64,000 bases of DNA from JBDHXE01 sp035445085 (lineage in GTDB: Bacteria > Bacteroidota > Ignavibacteria > Kapaibacteriales > UBA2268). The DNA lies in the NCBI GenBank assembly GCA_035445085.1, contig DAOMQA010000010.1, forward strand, positions 30,915 through 94,914, written 5' to 3'. Position numbers and translations under genes: made by a program. The notes below the pieces were generated by a model, which did not search any database, was not told the origin of the DNA, and saw nothing but the letters and a program-made list of their open reading frames with translations. This document shows, in pieces, positions 9,534-17,349 of the stretch (the stretch's first letter is position 1; every line of letters begins with the position of its first letter).

Positions 9534-10262
9534 ATGAAAAATGTATGTATCTTTTTAATTTTATTTGTCGCTACGTTTAACCTGTCTTGTAATGATAATA
9601 TAAGTGATTACAAGGATTTAAAAGGTATTGACAAAAATAAGTATGGTCTGGAAGTAATAACAAAGATAGAGCAATATCAACAACTTATTAAAATTGACTC
9701 TAATAATAGACTGGTAGATTTGGGAAAATTTATTCCTAACATTGCTTTAGATATTAGATATGCAACAAAAAATAATTTTACTGGTCAGCAAGTATATGAT
9801 TCTGCTTTTGCATTCGCACGTTTACCAGTTGCAATTAAGTTAAAAGCTGCACAAGAAGAGTTAAGTTCTAAAGGCTTAGGATTTAAGATATTCGATTCTT
9901 ATAGACCTTATTCAATAACTCTTAAATTTTGGGATATCATTGGTGATTCTAATTATGTAGCTACACCTTGGGGAGGTTCACGCCACAATAGAGGTTGTGC
10001 TATCGACCTCACATTAATTGATTTGCAGACTGGGGAAGAACTTGCAATGCCATCTAAATTTGATGAGTTTAATGAGACAGCACATCCTGATAATAATAAT
10101 TTCCCTATAGAAATTTTGAATAATAGAAAAATATTGATTGATATTATGGCTAAATATGGGTTTAGAGTTTACCCAACAGAGTGGTGGCACTTTGATTTCG
10201 TTGGCTATGAAAAGTATCCTATCACAGATATAAAGTTTGAATCTTTAGATTCTTTAAAATAA
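9534..10262 (+). CDS. VanX/DdpX-type D-Ala-D-Ala dipeptidase, lipoprotein
   Basis: Zinc D,D-dipeptidase of peptidase family M15D, which splits D-Ala-D-Ala, likely for cell-wall dipeptide recycling. The zinc motif is SRHNRGCAIDLTL (pattern SxHxxGxAxD), with the third ligand in PTEWWHFDF (ExxWWH type). FDSYRPYS and LDIRYATKNNFTG are also typical. A lipoprotein signal (MKNVCIFLILFVATFNLSC) ends in the lipobox LSC, so it is probably membrane-anchored facing the periplasm. The start is ATG 9534 with GAGGG upstream; a TTG/ATG-like codon at 9507 is rejected. No vancomycin-resistance genes are nearby, so a housekeeping role is more likely. Confidence 0.92.
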   Translation: MKNVCIFLILFVATFNLSCNDNISDYKDLKGIDKNKYGLEVITKIEQYQQLIKIDSNNRLVDLGKFIPNIALDIRYATKNNFTGQQVYDSAFAFARLPVAIKLKAAQEELSSKGLGFKIFDSYRPYSITLKFWDIIGDSNYVATPWGGSRHNRGCAIDLTLIDLQTGEELAMPSKFDEFNETAHPDNNNFPIEILNNRKILIDIMAKYGFRVYPTEWWHFDFVGYEKYPITDIKFESLDSLK

Positions 10263-10316
10263 TTTTGTATTTAACCAGTATTTCTATATTTTAGAAAGAG
10301 AGAGGAGGAACTAAAC

Positions 10317-10916
10317 TTGAAAAAGTACATTATATTATTTTTAATATTCTCATTTGTTTATTCATTTTCAAAAGATAAAGAATTAAAGTCTAAAAATGTA
10401 AACTTTGGAGAAGAATTAAAAGTAGAAATTTTAGCGCAATATCATATTGATAATATTCAATGGTTTAAAGATGGTGTACCTCTAAAAGGTGCTAACCAAA
10501 GAGAGTACAAAGTAAAAAACGCCCGCTTAAGTGATGAAGGTATTTATTATGCAACAATGATGGGCCCATGTAGTGAAATTACATCACTACCGATATTTGT
10601 TAGAGTGAATTTAGATAATGATTTTTCAGTAGAAACAATCACAGCTGGTAATAGTGTACTATTATTTGCTGACCCAAACCCTGTATTAGACTTGGTGAAA
10701 TTTAAATTTAATCTCGATGAAACAAAGGGAGTTAAATTAATTTTAAATGATTTATTAGGTAATCAAATTGCTATAATCTATGATGGAGTAGCTAACGAAG
10801 GACCTAATGTAATTGATTATGATATTAGACAGCTTAATTTAACAAATGGAACTTATTTCTATACAATTATTACTGATAATTTTACTGCAACTCGCGCTCT
10901 ACAGGTATTAAGATAG
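10317..10916 (+). CDS. Secreted Ig-like protein with T9SS-type C-terminal domain
   Basis: 199 residues starting at TTG 10317, chosen because a strong GAGAGGAGG ribosome site lies just upstream. A signal peptide spans about residues 1-18 (KKYIILFLIFSFVYSFS). Residues ~25-95 look like an immunoglobulin-type domain: VQWFKDG-like (IQWFKDGVPLKGANQREY) and ARLSDEGIYYATM. The last ~80 residues resemble type A type IX sorting domains: DPNPVLDLVKFKF, VKLILNDLLGNQIA, LNLTNGTYFYTI, ALQVLR. Such proteins are exported and then passed through the outer membrane by the PorSS/T9SS. The MFS gene starts three bases after the stop. Ligand unknown. Confidence 0.8.
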   Translation: MKKYIILFLIFSFVYSFSKDKELKSKNVNFGEELKVEILAQYHIDNIQWFKDGVPLKGANQREYKVKNARLSDEGIYYATMMGPCSEITSLPIFVRVNLDNDFSVETITAGNSVLLFADPNPVLDLVKFKFNLDETKGVKLILNDLLGNQIAIIYDGVANEGPNVIDYDIRQLNLTNGTYFYTIITDNFTATRALQVLR

Positions 10917-10919
10917 ACA

Positions 10920-12359
10920 ATGTTTAATAGCTTAAATCTTTTATCAAAGCTCAGAACCTTTAGTTCTGAGTTTTGGCTTTATAATATAATTCAAATGTTT
11001 GAGAGGTTAGCTTATGCTAGTGTCGTGCTACAAATGGCAGTATACATTTCTCAAAAGGACTTAGTTGGCGGTTTACATTTTGAACAATCAACTAAAGGTT
11101 GGATTTTTTTTTGCTGGGCAATTGTACAAAATTTCACTCCTGTGCTTTTTGGTGGCTTGTCGGATAAATATGGCAAGAAAAGAATTATTCTTATCTCGAT
11201 TTTTATTTCATTAATTGGCTTTATTGGTATTGCTAGCTTCAGAGATTTACTTCCATTTTCTATTTCAACTATAATCTTAGGTTTTGGGTTAGGGCTCTTT
11301 AAGCCAACAATTCAAGGGCTTATTTCACAAAGTATGAATATAGAGCAGAAGTCGATAGGTTGGTCGATAAACGTGATGTTAATCAATGTAGCTGTATTTT
11401 TGGCACCACCTTTGACTAAATTCTTAGAAGAAATTTCTTGGTTTTGGGTATTTGCAGGTAATGGTATAGTAATATCAATTAATATTCTAATTATCTTATT
11501 GATGCGTAATAAAATAAAGGAAATTGAATATAATGATCAGAATCGTTTTGACATTTCAGTTATTAAACTTTCTTTAAAGGGCTTATTACAAGCACAAGTA
11601 ATATATTTCTTGCTTATAATGTCTGGTTTTACTATAATATATATGCAGTTTTATGAAAGCTTACCTAATTTCCTTTATGATTGGACTGATACATCATCAT
11701 TAGTTAAAATATTAAATTTACCAGATTTTATGACTAATAATACTCAGCGTGGGATTATGATTGATTTCAAATGGTTATATAATATTAATTCTGGTTTAAT
11801 TGTTATTTTTGTTGTATTGATCGGTCATTTCTTGTCAAAATTTTCAATATTTAAATCTTTAATTATTGGTTTACTTTTGGTTAGTGTGGGCATTGCTCTA
11901 TCTGGTATAAGCCATTATGGAAGTATAGCTGTGTTGGGTATGATGATTTATACTTTTGGAGAAATGATTAGTAATCCTAAAATCAGTGAATTTATGTCTA
12001 AGCACGGTGATGAAAAATATCGTTCTATGTATATGGGCTTAATTAACATATCTTTTGGAATTGGATTAGCAGGCGGCTCATTATTAGGCGGCTATCTTTA
12101 TAAATATTGGGGTGAGAAATCGGGATTAGCACTAAATTACGCAAAAGAGCATTTTCCTAATATAAGTAATAATCTTACGCATCATAACAGTTTGGAATTT
12201 TTGAGCCAGCAATATAAGCTAAACAGCAATGAAATAACTGATATGCTTTTTAATTATTATCATCCACAAATATTTTGGTTACCATTTATTATAATTGGTT
12301 TTGTATCTATTGTTTTATTATTCGTATATAATAAGAAATATAAAGATATTTTACGATAA
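10920..12359 (+). CDS. MFS transporter, possibly POT/PTR-like
   Basis: A 479-residue polytopic membrane protein with about 12 hydrophobic segments. The motif GGLSDKYGKKRIILIS after the second helix is the classical MFS loop 2-3 signature. The N-terminal NIIQMFERLAYASVVLQMAVYI and the FGLGLFKPTIQGLISQSM segment are reminiscent of proton-coupled oligopeptide transporters. The substrate cannot be assigned from sequence alone, although the upstream VanX-like dipeptidase makes a peptide or cell-wall fragment an attractive guess. The gene follows the Ig/T9SS gene closely and probably shares its transcript. Confidence 0.82.
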   Translation: MFNSLNLLSKLRTFSSEFWLYNIIQMFERLAYASVVLQMAVYISQKDLVGGLHFEQSTKGWIFFCWAIVQNFTPVLFGGLSDKYGKKRIILISIFISLIGFIGIASFRDLLPFSISTIILGFGLGLFKPTIQGLISQSMNIEQKSIGWSINVMLINVAVFLAPPLTKFLEEISWFWVFAGNGIVISINILIILLMRNKIKEIEYNDQNRFDISVIKLSLKGLLQAQVIYFLLIMSGFTIIYMQFYESLPNFLYDWTDTSSLVKILNLPDFMTNNTQRGIMIDFKWLYNINSGLIVIFVVLIGHFLSKFSIFKSLIIGLLLVSVGIALSGISHYGSIAVLGMMIYTFGEMISNPKISEFMSKHGDEKYRSMYMGLINISFGIGLAGGSLLGGYLYKYWGEKSGLALNYAKEHFPNISNNLTHHNSLEFLSQQYKLNSNEITDMLFNYYHPQIFWLPFIIIGFVSIVLLFVYNKKYKDILR

Positions 12360-12415
12360 AATAAAATTATTTTTCTTCTATTTAGTTTATATATAAAAGT
12401 TTAGAGTAATGAATA

Positions 12416-15292
12416 TTGAGTAAATCTGCATTATATATAGTAATTTGTATCATTTCTTACATAAATCTATTCTCAATAGATACGGTAGATGTCAGACCGC
12501 CATTGCTATCGATTTATTCTGATTGTGGAAATTGTGTAGTTACAGCTTCTGATAATAGAAATATGACTCTAAATAAAGATAGTGTTCAGATTGACGTCGG
12601 CATCAAAGATATTCCAATTCTCTTAAAATCCAGAAGTTATAATTTTGATGATATTATTATTAATCCGATTTATACAAAGGATTCTATTTATAAAGAAATG
12701 ATTTTTGAACTGAAAGTTAAAGATAAATTTGATACTGCTTTTGCAGTATTTTATATATATGATAACTCGCTAAGTTTAAATAAAAATAATGTAAAATATG
12801 ATTCTGTAAAATATTACCCTCAACTAATGAAATTTGATAAAGATGACATCAACTATAATCAAGTTTATTTAGATTCAATATTAAATAACAATATTGAATT
12901 TCGTAATGTATCAGGATTTAATTTTAAGATTAAAGATATTAGCTTAAAATACGGTAAGTTTTTTAAAATATTAAACAATATATCAAAGAATTATGATTTC
13001 CTATCAGATGAAAAACTATCCTTAACAATCCAATACCAGCCCAAATTTGAAATAAATCAATATTCTAAGTATGATTATGATACTTTGATTATTAGGAATG
13101 AGTGTTTGACATATAGAATCCCATTATCGGGGCAAGGAGTATTATCAAAAATACTTGTAGAAGATATTGATTTTGGAATATGCGAGGTAGGGAAGACGCT
13201 GGTAAAAGATAAAAACAATTTCCCTGAAACTTATGACGGGATGCATATTAGTAATATTGGCTCTGGGATATTAAAAATAAATGGCTATCATTTTAATCCA
13301 AATGAAACTCCATTTAAATTAACAAACCCAATACCTAGCTTAAATCCTTCACAAATATTTCCATCGTCTTATTTGAATGTAAAACCATTAAGTTTTGAAC
13401 CTACTCAAGCTGGAGAATTTTTTGCTGATTTAGTAATTTCAAGCAATTCTCAAGGACCAGATAGTATAGCAAGCTTAAGGGGTATTGCATATAACAAAGG
13501 ACCATATATGAAGGTTCTTAATTTTGGAGATCAAAGAGTATTAAGCAAAACAAGAAAATATATTTCAATCAAAAATTCAGATAGCAAACCATATAGTTTA
13601 TATGATCTTGATTTGTCAGATATGGGACAAGGATTTAATATAGCTTACGAAGATATGGACCCAATTCCAAGTAAAGAAAATCCAATAGTTATTTATTCCG
13701 AAAGCTCACAGGATAATGTACTAAAAGAGTATATTATACCAATAGATTTCATACCTAATAGTGAAGGCGTTAAGGAAATTAAGATTACTCCTAAATTTAT
13801 ATCAAATGGTAATGATTTAAATTTAATCGTGTTTAATTATATACGTGGCAGAGGTTTGTTGCCTGTTATTGAGTTAATGGGTCAAACATTTCTTGGTAGG
13901 ACTTTAGTTAATACGCTCCACCCAGATACGGGCTATGTAACTATATATTCGCGGAGCAAATTTGCTAATTTATTTATCAAAGAAATAAATATTATTAAAC
14001 AAAATGATAATTCTAATGACTTTATCTTTACTAACGGTGAATTTCCAAAGGATACGATTTTAAAAGCAAATTCATATTATAGATTTCCAGTTTTATTTAA
14101 ACCTGAGGAGTCTGGTGAAAGGAAAATCATTATCCAAGTGATTTCCGATGCAACTAAAGGAATGGGTGAGAGGTACGATACTGTATATGCACAAATTAAA
14201 GGTATTGCATATAATAAAACAATATCTGTCGACCAATTAACTTTCACCAATGTATCTCATTGCGATTCAACAGCAGGAAAATTAATTGTTAGAAATGTTA
14301 GCGATACGACTACAACTGAAGTATATGATATTCAATTTGATAAGATTACTATCAATCCATTTGAATTGGACAAATCAATATTTTTGTCTAATCCTGTAAT
14401 CTTATCACCGGGTGATACTTTTGCTTTTGATATTAAATTTAAACCGTATTTAGGTCATCAGAATAATTATTCCGTTCTTACACGTGTATTTAGTGACGAT
14501 GATACTGCCACCACTTATATTAAAGGGACTTCTACAAAATATAACGTTCTTATATATAGTGATACAATATCAAACGGCATTCCGGGTATGGTAACCTTAA
14601 ATAAAGAGCCAAGTTTTATTGGGCAAAATTACAATATTAACATAAAGGGGGATATGTTAAGTAAAACAGTAATTGATTCTATTTACTTAGAAATAGCCTA
14701 TCGTAAAAATGATTTTAGATTTATGAATTATATTGAAAATGGTAATGCCATTAAAGATTGGAACATAAACTATCAAGAATTTGAGCTTAGCAAAGATAGT
14801 AATATAATAAAAATATTATGTTATGGCTTAAAACCTATCAATGAAAGCGGTATTTTAATCACACCAGCCTTTATGATAATGTTAGGAGATACTAATGGCG
14901 TTGCCTACAATATAAGAAATATCAGCTTTTTTAGCAAAGGAGAGTGTAGTGCTTCCAATTTGATAAATGGCTTAATTAATTTATCATATTGTGGCGAGGA
15001 ATTGCGCAAAATTCTAATTTCGCAACATTTATTTAAATTCGAAATAGTAAACACAAATTTAATATCTACGGAATCATTAAAAGTTGCATATAATGTAGCT
15101 TTCTCGACCACAACCGAATTAAGTATTTATAATCAGTTTGGAGAAGCCGTATCTGTCTTGCTATCAGATAAGCTAAATAAAGGTACTTATATCAATAATT
15201 ATAATGTATCGCAGCTTAGTTCGGGCTTATATTTCCTAAAATTTAAATCTGGCCCATTCCAAAAGGTAGAGAAATTTATCATTAGCAAATAA
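12416..15292 (+). CDS. Large secreted multidomain protein with T9SS-type C-terminus
   Basis: 958 residues starting at TTG 12416, with a signal peptide (~1-20, ALYIVICIISYINLFS). The body contains several repeated beta-sandwich segments of the ASH/'choice-of-anchor D' kind: HISNIGSGILKINGYHF, LSFEPTQAGEFFADLVISSNS and FKPEESGERKIIIQVISD. Each copy ends in a G-x-A-Y-N-K/R-like strand (LRGIAYNKG, IKGIAYNKT). The final ~75 residues (LKVAYNVAFSTTTELSIYNQFGEAV, SQLSSGLYFLKFKSG, KFIISK) match type A T9SS sorting domains. It is probably a surface or secreted structural or adhesive protein. No enzyme motif was seen. Start codon is moderately sure. Confidence 0.78.
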   Translation: MSKSALYIVICIISYINLFSIDTVDVRPPLLSIYSDCGNCVVTASDNRNMTLNKDSVQIDVGIKDIPILLKSRSYNFDDIIINPIYTKDSIYKEMIFELKVKDKFDTAFAVFYIYDNSLSLNKNNVKYDSVKYYPQLMKFDKDDINYNQVYLDSILNNNIEFRNVSGFNFKIKDISLKYGKFFKILNNISKNYDFLSDEKLSLTIQYQPKFEINQYSKYDYDTLIIRNECLTYRIPLSGQGVLSKILVEDIDFGICEVGKTLVKDKNNFPETYDGMHISNIGSGILKINGYHFNPNETPFKLTNPIPSLNPSQIFPSSYLNVKPLSFEPTQAGEFFADLVISSNSQGPDSIASLRGIAYNKGPYMKVLNFGDQRVLSKTRKYISIKNSDSKPYSLYDLDLSDMGQGFNIAYEDMDPIPSKENPIVIYSESSQDNVLKEYIIPIDFIPNSEGVKEIKITPKFISNGNDLNLIVFNYIRGRGLLPVIELMGQTFLGRTLVNTLHPDTGYVTIYSRSKFANLFIKEINIIKQNDNSNDFIFTNGEFPKDTILKANSYYRFPVLFKPEESGERKIIIQVISDATKGMGERYDTVYAQIKGIAYNKTISVDQLTFTNVSHCDSTAGKLIVRNVSDTTTTEVYDIQFDKITINPFELDKSIFLSNPVILSPGDTFAFDIKFKPYLGHQNNYSVLTRVFSDDDTATTYIKGTSTKYNVLIYSDTISNGIPGMVTLNKEPSFIGQNYNINIKGDMLSKTVIDSIYLEIAYRKNDFRFMNYIENGNAIKDWNINYQEFELSKDSNIIKILCYGLKPINESGILITPAFMIMLGDTNGVAYNIRNISFFSKGECSASNLINGLINLSYCGEELRKILISQHLFKFEIVNTNLISTESLKVAYNVAFSTTTELSIYNQFGEAVSVLLSDKLNKGTYINNYNVSQLSSGLYFLKFKSGPFQKVEKFIISK

Positions 15293-15349
15293 TCTCGATA
15301 AAAATCGTATTTTTGTAATCGAAATATTACAAACTAATGAAAATTTGTT

Positions 15350-15691
15350 ATGAACTTAGAACTTTTTGATAATCCAGCTCCAAATAGAGATTATACAATA
15401 ACACACGTAAACCCAGAGTTTACTTCTGTATGCCCTATTACAGGCATGCCAGATTTCGGCACTATCACTGTTAAATATATACCAAATAAGAAATGTCTCG
15501 AACTTAAGTCTTTAAAATATTACTTTTTTGATTTTAGGAATAAGGGTGTTTTTTATGAAGCCATAACTAATAAAATTTTAGATGATTTAGTAGCAGCGTG
15601 TGAACCAAAGGAAATGGAAATAACAAGCGAATGGACTGTGCGAGGCGGTCTACACTCTATTATTAAAGCTAATTACAAAGCTGAAGGCTAA
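15350..15691 (+). CDS. queF: NADPH-dependent preQ0 reductase
   Basis: Reduces 7-cyano-7-deazaguanine to preQ1 in queuosine tRNA modification. The short (113 residue) unimodular YkvM-like type. The catalytic Cys28 lies in FTSVCPITGMPDFGTI, with the conserved Asp35. LELKSLKYYFFDFRNKGVFYE and TVRGGLHSI are the QueF signature strands. queD follows four bases later, which supports the assignment. queC and queE are not in the window. A TATTTTTG promoter-like box at 15308-15315 precedes the gene. Confidence 0.95.
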   Translation: MNLELFDNPAPNRDYTITHVNPEFTSVCPITGMPDFGTITVKYIPNKKCLELKSLKYYFFDFRNKGVFYEAITNKILDDLVAACEPKEMEITSEWTVRGGLHSIIKANYKAEG

Positions 15692-15695
15692 AATT

Positions 15696-16121
15696 ATGAG
15701 AACAATGGTTGCTAAAGAATACCGTTGGGAGATGAGTCATAGATTACCATTCCACAAGGGACCATGTAAAAATATACATGGCCATTCGTATAAAATGATT
15801 GTATCGGTTGAAGGGAATCTTAATTCAAACTCTATGGTAATTGATTATTATGATTTAGATAATATTATGAAACCTTTGATTGATAGTTTAGATCATTCTT
15901 TCCTTTGCGATAAAGATGATAAATTAATGATGGAGTTTTTAGCTTCAAATGGTTTTAAATACTTCACAATGCCTTATGTTACGACTTCAGAAAACATTGT
16001 AACATTTATCATTGATACAATTAAAGAAGAATTTCAGAAGTATGATAACTTGATTTCACTTTCAGTTGCTGTATACGAAACTATAGATGCATTTGCGAAG
16101 CGAACTATTAACTTACAATAG
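15696..16121 (+). CDS. queD: 6-carboxytetrahydropterin synthase (QueD)
   Basis: Converts 7,8-dihydroneopterin triphosphate to 6-carboxy-tetrahydropterin, an early step toward preQ0. The zinc ligands are His15 (WEMSHRLPFH), His28 and His30 (NIHGHSY). The catalytic Cys24 is in GPCKNIHGH, and a second signature VIDYYDLDNIMKPLIDSLDHSFL carries the conserved Asp and His. The terminal YETIDAFAKRTI holds the pterin-anchoring Glu region. 141 residues, usual length. ATG 15705 is an alternative start three codons in. The queF-queD pair indicates queuosine synthesis. Confidence 0.94.
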   Translation: MRTMVAKEYRWEMSHRLPFHKGPCKNIHGHSYKMIVSVEGNLNSNSMVIDYYDLDNIMKPLIDSLDHSFLCDKDDKLMMEFLASNGFKYFTMPYVTTSENIVTFIIDTIKEEFQKYDNLISLSVAVYETIDAFAKRTINLQ

Positions 16122-16146
16122 TAATCTAACAATTATATTTATAAAT

Positions 16147-16178
16147 ATAGTCCCTAATAAATTAATATTAGAGACTAT
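16147..16178. terminator. Bidirectional hairpin between queD and a barrel gene
   Basis: ATAGTC (16147-16152) pairs with GACTAT (16173-16178), and inside it CTAATA pairs with TATTAG, with one mismatch separating the two arms. It lies midway between the convergent queD and minus-strand gene. T-rich sequence follows on the plus strand. This would end both transcripts. Confidence 0.55.
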
Positions 16179-16202
16179 GTTTATTACTAAATGCAAGAAA
16201 GA

Positions 16203-16709
16203 CTACCAAGAATACCCTAAATTGATACCAATGCCAAATGGTCTATATTGTAAGCCGTCAATTGATAAAACATTAAAGTTAAGTTGTGCTATAGGTTCCA
16301 CTGTAAAACCATCAATAATCCATTTATAAGCTAATTCTGCTCCCACACCCAAAGATGTAGAACTTGAATATGTATTATTTTCATAACTCCACATACCTAA
16401 ATTAACTAAAGGACCAAAAGACAGTCCTTTCAACATTTTTTCATCATCTTGGAATAAGTACCATCTATAAGATGCAGATGCTCCAAAGGCTGTCCAGCCT
16501 CCATATCCCCAATAAACTATACCAGCAGTAAATGAGTTCTCGGGAGTAAGAGCTTGTTCATAAGTTACATTAAATAACCCAAAAGCCAAGCCTATTGGAT
16601 TGACAGTTATGGTTTGATTGTATTTCTTTACAACACGCTGCGCATACATTTCGTTTGCTGACAAACTAAGCAATGATACAACAGCTATTAGCAAGAATAG
16701 TCTTTTCAT
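16203..16709 (-). CDS. Small predicted outer-membrane beta-barrel protein
   Basis: 168 residues with a signal peptide of about 23 residues (KRLFLLIAVVSLLSLSANEMYAQ). The mature part is made of alternating hydrophobic/polar strands rich in G, Y and W (LAFGLFNVTYEQAL, SASYRWYLFQDD, LGVGAELAYKWII) and ends IGINLGYSW, with the terminal aromatic residue typical of outer-membrane barrels. About eight strands would fit, as in OmpA- or OmpW-like porins. No family is recognised with confidence. It is followed by a convergent queD and lies near the PAP2 and TamA-like envelope genes. Confidence 0.7.
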   Translation of the reverse strand: MKRLFLLIAVVSLLSLSANEMYAQRVVKKYNQTITVNPIGLAFGLFNVTYEQALTPENSFTAGIVYWGYGGWTAFGASASYRWYLFQDDEKMLKGLSFGPLVNLGMWSYENNTYSSSTSLGVGAELAYKWIIDGFTVEPIAQLNFNVLSIDGLQYRPFGIGINLGYSW

Positions 16710-16758
16710 ATAAATCCTAATAAAATTGTTAAAAGATAAAAAACTAATATACTCTTAA

Positions 16759-17328
16759 TCAAGTAGTTTTCAAAGCATTTTTGTCAAAATTTATTTTTTT
16801 ATTAATATAATCAATAATATAAGTAACAATGAAAGCAACAAAAATACCTAAAATTGATCCACATAATATATCAAATGGGTAATGAACTCCTATATATACC
16901 CTCGAGAACGCCATTAAAAATGCTATGCCAAAAAATAAAGTGAAGTTTTTTCGGAAGTAGTGAGTAATGACGAAAGCAGCAGCAAAATTATTCACTGCAT
17001 GAGATGATGGAAAGGATTTGCCACCTCCACAATTTACTAATAGTCGCACTGAATCTAAATCATGGCATGGTCTTATTCTACCAACCCATTCTTTTATTAA
17101 TGAACTTGATACTTGGTCAGCAACTAATATTGTAATTATAAGTGATATTGCTGTTATTTTGCCTACTTTACCTGATTTAAAAAAAAGATACCAAAAGCCG
17201 ACTAAGTATACTAAGACCCAGCTATCAACTTCCGTAATAAAGGGCATAATTTTATCAAAGAGCGGGTTAGCTAACCCATGATTAATTATAAAAAATAAAT
17301 ATTTATCTATTTCAAGAATCCAGTCCAT
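16759..17328 (-). CDS. PAP2-family membrane phosphatase
   Basis: 189-residue membrane protein with all three PAP2 phosphatase motifs: KEWVGRIRP (KxxxxxxRP), SFPSSHA (PSxH region) and SRVYIGVHYPFDI (SRxxxxxHxxxD). These form the active site for lipid phosphate or undecaprenyl-pyrophosphate hydrolysis at the periplasmic face. About five to six transmembrane segments are evident. Length and the short N-terminus resemble bacterial PgpB/BcrC-type enzymes. The substrate is not certain; undecaprenyl pyrophosphate recycling is the simplest guess. It is followed after about 20 bases by the TamA-like gene on the same strand. Confidence 0.9.
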   Translation of the reverse strand: MDWILEIDKYLFFIINHGLANPLFDKIMPFITEVDSWVLVYLVGFWYLFFKSGKVGKITAISLIITILVADQVSSSLIKEWVGRIRPCHDLDSVRLLVNCGGGKSFPSSHAVNNFAAAFVITHYFRKNFTLFFGIAFLMAFSRVYIGVHYPFDILCGSILGIFVAFIVTYIIDYINKKINFDKNALKTT

Positions 17329-17349
17329 TTTATTCCTATCATTTTTAGA

